Assembly (NCBI GenBank): GCA_017163975.1
Contig: JAFFSR010000240.1
Coordinates: 992,001 to 1,056,000 of the forward strand
From: Anastatus disparis
Taxonomy: Eukaryota > Arthropoda > Insecta > Hymenoptera > Eupelmidae
Length of the DNA: 64,000 nt
Reading direction: 5' to 3'
The translations under genes were made by a program, and so were the position numbers. Below the pieces are notes generated by a model. The model had not been told where the DNA came from, did no database searches, and worked only from the letters and a program-made list of their open reading frames with translations. This document shows positions 35,774-47,505 of the stretch, in pieces (within the stretch, counting starts at the first letter, position 1; every line of letters starts with the position of its first letter).

Positions 35774-37190
35774 TGTATACAAGAGCTTGCAAGTATATTT
35801 GCACATTCCTCTTTCATTTCTTCCGATTATCGAATTAAAGCCCGCACAAAATTTCCTTAACAAGCGACGTTAAAAAGGGCAATGGTAGAAAAACGCGCTT
35901 CGCGTCATTAACCTCCAGGAATAACGATTCTGTCTTTTCAACTTCGTGGGAGAAAGAGACAGAGAAAGAGTAAGTGAGCGAGTAAGAGAAAGAGAGACAA
36001 TACGTTAAAAGAGTCTGTACCCCCCCTCTAAAATGTAACCCTAAAACTTTCGACTTGACGGCCAAAAGAATGTATAATTACGAAGCATAAAACGTTGTAA
36101 CCATCGCCCACTCATTCTTTCATTTTTTTTTACTTTTTTATTTTTTTTTCGTTTCTTCTACGTGTTTTCTCTTTCTTTCTTGCAAACTACTCATGCCTCT
36201 GAAGTTTTTCGGGTCTTTGCACCCACAAAAGACCTTAGGTTCCCATCGATCTCTTTTTGAAGACAAGAAATCTCTTCGGAAATATTCGGCAGACTGAAAT
36301 GTTTGTTTCCATTCTGTATATATACTCTTACTCTTCTTTAGTTTCGTCTTTTTATTTTCTCGTTTTATGTCTTTTTCACCAAAATGCCATTTTACGCTGA
36401 ACATTGCTCTTTCTTTCTTTTCTTCTTCTTTTTTTTTTATTTTTTTTCCCTTTAACTCGTCGCGTAGAGTTTCTCGCTTTCTCAGCAATAAAACGCGTCG
36501 ATAACGAGCGAGAAAAGAGCGGGTGGAATTGCGCGCGACGACGACGAGATTACTCTTGGGAACGTTTTCCGAAAAATACCTTCACTTTTTCATCTTACAA
36601 TGTCTTTGTTTTATTATTTTTTCGTAATTTTTTCTTGCAAAAGGTACAAAACAATGACATTATTGATGACGAGAAGACGATCAGCCTTTGACTCGAATGA
36701 GTTTGTTGCGCCAACTTTCTTGAGGTAATTGGTATTTTTATTTTTGTTTGGTTATGCTCAAACTAATTGCACATACTTCTTGTAACTGCTTAATAAGATT
36801 TACTTTACGATTAGTAGGAGTAAAGTAAAGTGTATTTCACTTGCAATTGCGGTGGTTCTTGACGAAAGATTGTAAATTTTAAATTTCAAAAGCTTTGTTC
36901 AATTGTTTTTAAAATTATTTTTAAAATTAATTTTATGTTTACGGTAAATAATTCAATATGAATACATATTATGCTAGGATTAAATACTGTTTACTTTTGA
37001 TCATTCAAAAAAGATGACAGATTTAATCGTATTGTATCTTAACTATTACTGATGTCTAAAAATGTTCTATTACCTTTGAATTAAGATTATATAATGTAAT
37101 TGGACAAACTTTTTTCAGTGTACATTTATAGCATATGATTAGATATGTATTGGATGATTGTAAATACTCTTAAATAATGTATAAGTATAC
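35334..37190. other. Gene-poor DNA with a less AT-rich island
   Basis: The block at 35580-36720 has lower AT content and strong CT bias; the open frames there are short and repetitive in composition. No gene supported. A TA run lies at 35752-35774. Confidence 0.45.
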
Positions 37191-37371
37191 GAGGTCGTCA
37201 GTAGCTCACTCGGTAGAGCGATGGATTCGCAATCTTGAGGTTCCGAGATCAAATCCCGCTCTCAACCGATTGATAGAAGTACCACGTTCGCAAACACACT
37301 GACGACCTCCGTCGCTGATTAGTATTGCAATGATAGCATAAATATAGCGACGTTAAATAAAATAAAATAAA
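37191..37371 (+). mobile_element. tRNA-derived SINE, copy 4 (best preserved)
   Basis: GAGGTCGTCAGTAGCTCACTCGGTAGAGC (A box), loop TTCGCAA, B-box region GAGATCAAATCCCG, body GACGACCTCCGTCGCTGATTAG..GCGACGTTAA and a tail of (ATAAA) repeats. AATGTATAA before and AATGCATAA after are a plausible imperfect target duplication. Confidence 0.88.
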
Positions 37372-40300
37372 TGCATAAATGGGTCATCAAAATTCAAAAT
37401 TTTTCTTCCGTAATGAAAAAAAATTTTTTTTAATGATTCTTAAGATATTTTTTTTTGGATAATAAATTAAAATTATCTTTGATTGAAATATGCTTGCGGA
37501 ATTTAGTATTAATTTTAACCCAAATTTTAACTAAAAAAAAAAATTTTATTGTATTTTTGCAACAAAACGTGTTGTATATCTTCGCATTTCTTTTTGTTTT
37601 ATTTTCGTTATCAGTAATAAAACTTTTCAAAATAATTTTCTTCTTAAATCCATAGAATTCAAATTGAATTGAATCATCGATATTTTTTTAAATATTTTAA
37701 AATTTCCTTAGTTTATATTACATAGTTTCTGGATTTTAACCAAGTATTAAAAAAAAGTAATGTTAGTCTGTATAAGACGAGAAATGTTTTTAAATGCTAA
37801 TGTGTTATTTTATTTGAAAAATGAAGAAAATATTCTTAATAAAAATAAGAATTGACGAACTATTTATTTTAAATATTTATTTATAATCAATACGAAATGT
37901 ATCAATACAGAATACGATAAATGTATAAAATATACGTTAACTTCGATTCGTCTAAAAATAGTAAAAAACTTGCTTATTAACTATACTTATATAGAAATAT
38001 CATATTTCATTTAAATTAATTTTTTTATACATTTTTATTGAATATAGAAGTTTCCGGTTAATATTCTACAAATTGTAAATATGATAGTATGACAAAGATT
38101 ACTTTAGTATTGACTAATAACATAAATAAATTTTCAAATTCATCAATAAAAATTTTATAAAAAATAACCTTTAAAAAAAGTCAAGAGGCGTGTCAAAGTT
38201 TTTTAATTCTTGTTTCAAATGTAATTATTCATACGATTGCTTATTATGTAATAATAAATAAGAATTTCACTAGCCTTAACTTCATCCAAAGTTAATTATT
38301 GAGTATAAAATGGCTAAAAAATTATATATCAATTTGATACCTTAAAGAACATGTACATTATTAATATATAGTTTAAAATATATATTTATATGAAGTTCAT
38401 ATTTTAATTTTACACCATGAGAAATATAATAGTAAAAATTACTGTCGTTGACGTTAAAATTCATGTATTTAGCAGCATAATTACTGCAAAATTCATTAAT
38501 TTTTATGCAAATGGCATCAAATTTTATGTATTTTACAGAATAATTTCTGCAATACCTTAAACTATTTTGCTTTATCACATTAAATTTTATGTCATTTTTG
38601 ACAGTGTTATATACTTTTTTATATTCTAAAATATTTTAAATGCTTTAATTAAAAACCACTGTATAAAAGATTTTAAGCCCCTTTTCTTTTCGATAGAACG
38701 ACTTGAATCAAAGGATCAAGTATAAAAATATGCTAAGAATTTTCAAATATAAAAGTATGATAAAATTCACGAAAAATTGCTTAAAGTTGATAATAAATAA
38801 ATTAATGATCAATGCTCTGTGAAATAATTTTTAGTTTAATATGCATTTCTGTATTCACATTGGAACTAATGTATTAATAATTAATTATTAATGCAATAAA
38901 AGTTATCAAAACTTGAATTTTGATTTACAATCAAATAATCTTACTATTAAACAATAAATGTATTATTATCATAAATTTTATTACGTCACAACTCTTTGAA
39001 GCAATAATTATGAAATATGAAGAAATGCAAAATATCCATCTGAAATAATCACTTATATAAGAAAACCAGCTGAATTCGTCATAATTATTATACTAATTAC
39101 GTTATTACGTACATCAGATATGCATGAATAATTTTCCCAACCGCCCATCGTATATACATACGCGAATTTAGATAATGCATATCTACATATCATAGATACT
39201 AAAATGATCTTTCTCTCTGTCTCTGTCTCTCTCTCTCATTCTCTTCCGCGCCACCATCTGTCATTTGAGATTGTTAACTCGGTTAACTCACGCATATCAA
39301 ATCGCGAGAGACAGAGAGAGAAAGCGGGTGTGGCTTTATATATTGCAAGAGAAATGGCCAACCCAGCCAGTCAGTGTATGCAGTAATACGATTTAGATAG
39401 CTGCGAGAGAGAGAGAGAAAGTCCTATGGGACATTTTAGCTCTTGCTTCGTCTATATTATATACGTATATATTCTATAACTGTTGGTCCCGTTGGTCGCC
39501 GCAACCCTCATTCGAATGCCACAGACGATATGCATATGTAAATATTGTGATGGACCACGACGAATCGACGAAAAATCGAGCTACACGGTTATCGCAGTCA
39601 CATGAGAACAAAAAAAAAGAATTCTTGTATTCTTTTTTTTATTTTTTACGAGCAACGCTTTTTCCCTAAAAGCGTGGGATACTTGAATTATTTTTTTTTT
39701 TAATAAAAAAGTTATTAGAGTTTTTATTATTTTTTTATATTTAATATGCAATTAAAAACATGCACACACACAATTTAAATGATGCAAGTGTTATAAAAAT
39801 GTTATTGTTAATAAAAAAAATGTTCAAGTTTATGTTAATATTAAACATTTCTTATTATTACTGTAGCTTGTTGAAAATTATGAATATGCAAGACAAAATT
39901 TTATGGTATGATAAAAAATCAAGTTACTTATAATAATTACTTAAAATGCAATTTTTATTTATTTTAATTCTTTAACATATATTGTGTTTTCGAATTAGAA
40001 TATTACTAATTAATTTTTGTAAAATGTGCTATTTATAAAATCCGTAACTTTTCCTTTTCTTTATATTTTATAGCAAATCGTACAAATACATGTAATAATA
40101 AATAAAAATATTTTAATTTTAATTTATAAATTAAATTAAATAAATACGAATTATAACATTAAGAATATAATGATTTAATTATAAGAATATTAGTAATATT
40201 AATAATTTCCTAAATAATATTTCCTACAATAAAAAGATAACTCAATTACTATTAATCAAATAATTTCTTTGATCCAGCTCAAGTGAAATTTCCCAGAACG

Positions 40301-41989
40301 AATTTCTTTTATTTCCACGTTAAGGTTCAATACATATCTTCTGTATGTATGCCTCTTAGAATGTATTAGTATTACACTGTCAGGGATGATCCTGTTAACG
40401 GGATCACGGCTTACGATGCACGCGGCGAAAGAAAAACCGAAGGCCTTATTACTTAACGACCCTCTCTCTTCTTTTTTTCCTTCTTTCCAAGTTCCTCAGG
40501 GACTGTATGGATTTTAGCCACCCTGAAACTGAATAATAAGTTATTGAGAAAATATTTCGATCAATGCTCTTTTGTGTACATGTGTGTGGATGTTTATTTG
40601 ACCACGGATATACAGGTCTGAGTGTTAGTGAGACATAGTATGTAATAGAGATCTTTGGATTCCTTGTTTTAACTGGAAAAAAATTGTACAAGACTTTAAC
40701 CCTTTATGTCTTACTTCAGATTGATTTTCTTATTATTGTTGCGGAGATTATGGCGATATGTCAATATATAATTATGGGAATTTCAATTTAGTTTGGATTT
40801 TTATCGATCTCAAATTTCATTAGAGTTTATTTAATTGCGTAAATGTTATTTGACAGTGACTATTGTGCACGTATACTTGATTAAACTTAGAAATCTAAGG
40901 TTGAATTTAATTTTTAAATAATCTTGGAATTATTTTCAAGTAGACTAATCAAATTTTTTAATTATAATCATTGCCATTATTTGATAAATAATTTGACTTT
41001 TTAACAATTTTCACTATTTCTAGAATGTTTAAGAATTTTTTCCTTGATCTTTACTGAAAATTAGAAAAAATTTAACAAGCATTGTACACTATACTCTTAA
41101 ACTATTGATTTATAGTTTACTTTTAACAAAAATAACTGAAATCTAGACATGATTAAACTAATTATTCTCAAAAATGTTCATTTGAACAATTACAAATGTT
41201 GTTTAAACATAAATGTGCTTTAAAAAAAATTTGTTCATATACGCAGAAACTTTTAGGATAATTTTAATATATTGATTTAGAATCCATTGAATGATAATAA
41301 ATATTTTTGTTGAATATTTCGATTTAAAATTGTTCTAAAATTTCTATAACTAATCATCCAAGGAATGGGTTAATATTTACAAGTTGTAAGATAAATAGAA
41401 CACTTAACGCTGTACCTAAAGGAAGCTCCACACCATGAAATTAAATAAAAAAAGATCTATAGTTTGCGCTTATTAGTGTCCAAAATGTTTAAATTTTAAT
41501 AGATTTTTTAACGTTTCGTTTCAATTACGCCAGTGATACTGCATTTTTACTTTTTTTTAAATATTCTTGGTACTTACTTGTTTTTAAATTATAACCATAA
41601 ATTTTTTTTTCTCCATTTCCATTTGGTTGATTATATTTTTTATTTGTTTATGGAAAACTTGCTTCAGTCATCTTAAACTAAAAAATTCCTATTTGAAATT
41701 CAAATAAGTTTAATTTATTATTTGAATAATGTCGATAAAATTCTTCCGTTCAAAATGTTGCACGCTTAAAAAATTCTAATCCTATAACTTTTAACTTTGG
41801 ACCACCAAATATTTAAATGATATTAAAAATAAGGTTGTAATAAGTTTAAATTTGACATAAAGGTGAAAATAAAAATATTAGTTCTTTGGTTAAAATAAAA
41901 AGAGAGAAAAATCTCGTTAATTTAAAGTTTTTAATCTCGGAGTATAAACGTCGAGATAATAACGGCATCTTACACGGTAAATGGCGTTG
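37372..41989. other. Gene-poor AT-rich DNA with islands
   Basis: Less AT-rich blocks at 39130-39660 and 40260-40720 are candidates for regulatory sequence. Imperfect repeats of ATAATTACTGCAAAATTCAT type occur at 38450-38560. No gene supported. Confidence 0.45.
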
Positions 41990-42327
41990 TTGAAATCCTT
42001 TGCTTTGTAGTGCAGTGGTCCGTATGATTGTCGAAGTTCGGTAGAGAAAGCTTACCCGCGTGGTGTGTTCTAGACATTTCGTTGGACGGCACTCGCTTCA
42101 GCAGACAAAGCCAAAGCCAAATTTGCCTGTATTCACCGTAACGTGATCCTAGAATCTATCTTCCTCTCTTGTATTTAGTATGCCCTTCGCTTCTCTATAT
42201 CTTTCATCTTCTCTCTCTCTCTCTCTATCTTTCAACGTTGCTCTGGCTTTGGTATTGCTCTTATATCTAAGCTTGTACTGAGGCTAAAGCGAGCTTCTGA
42301 CGAACTTCCTCAACTGCTGTTTTTCAG
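41990..42327 (+). other. Candidate non-coding first exon with consensus splice donor
   Basis: A sharply less AT-rich block between AT-rich flanks. It ends ...TGTTTTTCAG and is followed by GTAAGTGA at 42328, a consensus donor. An initiator-like TGCAGTGG lies near 42012. No long frame is present, so it would be 5' untranslated or a non-coding RNA exon. No downstream exon could be identified in the window; 43120-43280 is another such block without a clear splice site. Expression data would be needed. Confidence 0.35.
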
Positions 42328-45300
42328 GTAAGTGACTTGATTCAATGCGCCTCTTTTACGGGGCTCAAATAAACTTTAAGAGCGAGCTTTAAATTTATCT
42401 AATTTTCAGAGGTAAAAATTTAATTTTTTTCAGAGAAATTATGTATAAAGGATTTTAATTTTTGAAAATATTTTATGTTGTGATATTTAGTTTATTAACT
42501 TTGTGATTATTACACTAATCATGGACTCGATCAAGAGAAACTCATGAAAAACGGAGTCCTCAATAAACAAAAGAGAATATATTTCAAAGAATATTTTTTT
42601 AATTTATAAACAATGTTAATAATTTTTCATGTTAAGAATAATTTATTTTGTATATTCTTTAGATACCCACAATATCATTAAACCACAGGTTGCCTTACGA
42701 GTCTTTTTTCACCCATCTATTTTGATTTAGCCGTCAATTGTCAACTCGCATGACAATTTCTGCACAAGCTAATTCAATCCCTGCAAATGTAAATAAAATT
42801 CAAACTCCATTGGGAATATATGCATTGTATGTGCAAAAATCATTTTATTTGCACACTTGATGCACAAGCTACTATTTCTAATTCCAAAATTCATCATTTA
42901 TTAATTACCAAAATTCAATATTTTCTATATAAATGCATTCGATTTAATATCACAATAATATATTATTAATGTTAAAATTTAAAACAACACAGTATATTTT
43001 TGTGCATAATACAAAATAAACTTTATAAAATAAAATAATAATTTATTTTGACAGTCAATGCATATCGATTTCAAGCTTATATTTTTATTTAAGTTAAAAA
43101 CACGTGAGAAAATGTAAAATCAGCATTTTCGACAGATGGCACAAGTCTCAAACCCGAGGCAATATAAACTCGCGTCGGCGACTCGACAATTTTTTGCCCA
43201 AAGGCATTTTCAAGTCGATGGAAAAGTTACACCCTGAGTGCTCCACCTTGTTTTTCGGTACTGTACATGTTTCCTAGGAAATTAAAAAAAAAAGAACACG
43301 AAAAAAAAGAAAAAGAGAGAGAATTCTCTGATTCATACTACAGTTACGTGTATATAGATGCTTTCTTACTTTTAAAGCTGTTTAGGGGTATACGTACTTT
43401 TGCTGAAACAGACTTTAGATAAAAGCATTGAAGTAGCAATCTAATATTCCTTTTTTTTACAATGTTACGAAATTTTATTTATTTTAAGAAATACAAAAGA
43501 AAATGTACAAAGTTTAGGTATACCTCACTCGTTAAAAGTTACCGAATAATCATCATGAAAATTTTGTAAATTTAATTAAGACTAGTTTAATCGAAAATCT
43601 TTTTTTCAAAAGAAACGCAAATTACAATTAGTCTACGACCCTTTTGTAGTCTCAATATTAGATTTTCAAAACACAATGCAACGCTGTAAAACAAGGCGAA
43701 TAAAAAAAAAGAAACCTCAATATTCTAATTACTTCTACTTTTTAAAAAGTCCTGCAACAAAGTCCATTCTTTTCTGATTCTTATTACTTTATTTATTAGG
43801 AAAAAAAGGGTTGCTTTTTTTTTATTTTTAAACAAGCTTGAATCTCAAAGTTAATTGCATACATAATTGAATCTCTTTTATCCGAGTTAAATGTTCAAGA
43901 CAAGGAAATAAAAGAAGGTGGGAGGATGTAGAATAAGAAACCAAGCGAGCGAAAAAAAAGAGAGTAAAGAGGGGTACCTTCATATATCCATCTTAGCACT
44001 AATTAAAGTAAGTTTCTCTTAGGGAAAAACTCATTCCTTTCTGTAGTTGCCATTTTTTCTTCTTTTTTTTAACTGCTGCTGCTGCTCCTGCTGCTGTACA
44101 GCACTGGCTTTCCCTTCTATACTCAATGGAAAAAAAAGAAAGAAAAAAAAAAGCTGAGGAAAAGAAAAGAAGAATGAAAGACGAGGTACAAGACCGGATA
44201 ACCAGCTTTGAAGTAAAGCTCGCCAATTTAGACGCTAAAGAAAACTGTTTTTCCGTTTTCTTTCCGCAGTCTTTCTCTCTTCTCGGAGAAAAGAGGAGAC
44301 CAAGTTACAATTACTTTGCGAGATAAAGTTTGCCTTCGTTATAACGTCCAAGAGGGCGCGCCGTACCAGCGACCACGACGACTGCAAGCTACGACTGACT
44401 ATATACTACGATTCTGTTTCTTTTTCTTTGTATTATGCAAAGTAAAATGCTGCGTCTTGCTTAAGTTTTTCTTTTTCTCCTTTCGCTTGCTGTATACATA
44501 CACTTCTTATTTGCCATTCTTTCAAATGTTAAATTTTCAGAATCTTAAGGATTTCTTGTTTTTTTCACGTAATATAGTTGTAAAGATTAATGATTGTAAT
44601 TTTATTAGAGAATAAGATTTTCACTATTATTCTATTATTTAATTTATCGTCGTATTTTTCAAACTGCCGAAGAGATTTATTTTTTTTTCAGATTTTTTCC
44701 TCTATGGCAATCTGAAACGATAGTGAATAACTATAACAATCGAAATTGTTGATGAAACAAACATTTTTTTAAAGCTCAAAAGATGTTGACAACTGCTACA
44801 CATTTACAAGCACGAATACACGTACGTGCACACTCATATATAAACTAGTTTTGTTTATTTTAGATCCATTTTACGTTACCTCTTACTTGTTTTAAAATAT
44901 TTACGAAAATTGAAAGAATCTAGATGAAAGAAAAATAAAAATATGAAGTTATTCAAGTTAACTAAAACTGAATTTCATTTATTTTTTCGAAAAATAAGTG
45001 AACAATAAAGCACATTGTAGTATTGGAATGATTTAGATATAATTAATTTATTATTCTACTTATTTAAATTTTAAGTAAGATTTTATTTAACTTTTTCTAA
45101 GATTTTAAAAGGCAACATAGTATTTAAGAATTTCTCTCATAAATGTTATGAAAAATTGTCTATTGCGTTAATTTTTTATTGCTTTCTGACTAATGCAATC
45201 TTTTTAGTCAATATTTTAATTGAACAAAATTTTCAAAGATGTATCTTAAAAAAATTTTAGTAAACCATTAGAATTTCAGATTTCCTAATTTATAATTTAT

Positions 45301-45480
45301 AAACTGTTCTACACGAGTGACGCAAGTTCATATAGAATTTGTCACAATATGTAATGAGATCCTTGTAGAGAGCGTTAATGTATCACGCCATGTGGCAAAC
45401 GAAACCGCCAATTTCCCTATTGTTATGATTTATCATAAGGTATCCTCGCATTACATAGTGTCAGTACACTTTCACCCAGT
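42328..45480. other. AT-rich DNA, possibly intron
   Basis: If the donor at 42328 is real, this is intron. It contains A-rich/T-rich runs, a GCTGCTGCTCCTGCTGCT trinucleotide stretch near 44075-44100 and less AT-rich blocks at 43120-43330 and 44190-44420. No gene supported. Confidence 0.4.
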
Positions 45481-46524
45481 AACGCCGCGGGCTACTTACA
45501 AAAAAAGGAGAGCAAAAGGAAAAAGAAAAAAAATTGAAAGAAGATCGCGATGAAACGAATCGATATGGGTTTTAACTTTGTCTGTACAGCTTAAAATACA
45601 GTATTGTCTAGCAGATTTAACAAGTTTTTTTTATCTTTATAAAGTAAAATTGAATTCTCTACTAAAATGTAGGTGTAAACAGATTGTTAATTTGTATGAG
45701 TTAATATTAATTTGGTTCAATAATTTTAGCGAAAGTAAAATTAATAGTATCGATTATGTTTTACATAATTTTGATTATGCTAATTTAAAAAAGAAATTCG
45801 TTGTCAATTCAGATTATGTATTTCAATGCAAATTTAACAGAAATTTCGAACATGTCAATTAAGAAATACATACTTATGGCTTTTTGAAACATTTAATAAC
45901 TTTGAACTACTTTTGAATATATATAATATTTACTATATATTTCAAAAACATCATTTCAGATTTAGTGAATAATCATATAGAAAGTATATATTGAGTTAAT
46001 GAGCAAACTAAATAAAGTTCTCTTGTATATGTTAAAATACTACTTTTCAATACTAAATTTCAATACAATTGATTACAATAATTTGATTTATCGAAATTTA
46101 TAGTAAAAAACTTTTTTTATTAATATTATTTTTTTCAAATAAAATATGAACAACAAGAATATGGAGTTTATTGTTTAAAATTTCATAAAATTATTTACTT
46201 TATAGGGTAAGTATGCCAGTTATCGTTGCCCCCCCCCCCCGACTACCGTGCTCCTTCGATATTTTAATACATTAAGATAGGTTTAAGTCTTAATCAATAA
46301 TACAAAAAAATTTTTTTAATATTTTTGAAGTATAATTTAACTATTATATATAATTTATACAATAATACAAGTTTTTAATTACATTGTCACATCAATATTA
46401 TTTTAATTTCACGTTAACAAACAAGTATGCTTCTTACAAATTGCTCTCCGAATTTTTTTGCCTATGAAATAGTTACTAAATTTCAAAATGTATTAAAACG
46501 TGTAATCATCTTTTCACTAATAAC

Positions 46525-47420
46525 TAGGGGTATGCAAATACTCGAATATTCGAGCTCGAGTCGAGTCGAGTTTTTTCTTCGAGTTCGAGTCGAGTACTCG
46601 AAAAAATCCGAACTACTCGAAAAATACGAACTACTCGAAAAAATGTGAGTTACTTGAATGACTCGAGCTACTCGAACGACTCGAGCTACTCGAATGACTC
46701 GAGTTACTCGAATGACCCGAGTTACTCGAATGACCCGAGTTACTCGAATGGCCCGAGTTACTCGAATGGCCCGAGTTACTCGAATGGCCCGAGTTACTTG
46801 AATGACCCGAGTTACTCGAATAACTCGAGCTACTCGAATAGCTCGAGTTATTTTAATCGAACATTTCAAAGATGAAAAAATTATTAATTATTTCAAAGGG
46901 TAGGGTAACAAACAAAATAATATTACATTTTATTATAATAATTAGAAAATCGCTTTTTTATTAGATTATCTTAATATTAGAATGAAGAAAACTTATTTTT
47001 TCTACATTATCAGATAGCAGTCTACTTCTAGTATTCATATAGTGTTTTATTTCAAGTTAGTCGAGTATCTCTAGTTATCCGAGTAACTCGAGTTATTCGA
47101 GTAACTCGAGTTATTCGAGTAACTCGATTCGTTCGAATAACTCGGGCCATTCGAGTAACTCGGGTCATTCAAGTAACTCGGGCCATTCGAGTAGCTCGAG
47201 TCATTCGAGTAACTCGACTCGTTCGAGTAACTCGAGTTATTCGAGTAGTTTATATTTTTTCGGGTAACTCGAATTATTCGAGTAGTTTATATTTATTCGA
47301 GTAACTCGGTAAATTCGAGTAACTCGAAAAGTTCGAGTTAATACTCGACTCGGACGAGCTCGAGTCGAGTCGAGTAATTTGATCGAGTTACTCGTAGTTC
47401 GAGCTACTCGCACACCCCTA
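46525..47420. mobile_element. 896-bp hAT-type MITE with CTCGAG minisatellite arms
   Basis: It starts TAGGGGTATGC and ends GCACACCCCTA, with a perfect 8-bp target duplication CTAATAAC (46517-46524 and 47421-47428); the 8-bp duplication and TAGGGGT end are hAT features. The left arm is an 18-bp minisatellite (ACTCGAATGACCCGAGTT and variants) and the right arm is the same type inverted, around an AT-rich centre (46865-47040). Duplication copy B lacks it near 51800. Confidence 0.93.
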
Positions 47421-47505
47421 CTAATAACACAAATATAATATATCACTTGAAAACAAAGAATTCAAATTATCATCAAATTTATTATATTTAATTTAAACGC
47501 TTAAA

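Noticed and set aside
36138..36691. Lys/Glu-rich and Phe/Leu-rich frames on opposite strands
   Set aside because: Low-complexity CT/GA-rich DNA gives long open frames on both strands; no domain was recognised.
37200..37275. tRNA gene in the best-preserved SINE copy
   Set aside because: Same body and tail as the other copies and an altered T-loop (GATCAAATCC).
45578..45862. 94-codon plus-strand frame
   Set aside because: The homologous segment in duplication copy B (51110-51300) does not keep the frame, and there is no recognisable domain.
46483..46875. Open frames on both strands (SYSNDP and VTRVIR repeats)
   Set aside because: Both come from the 18-bp CTCGAG minisatellite of the hAT MITE; they overlap antiparallel.
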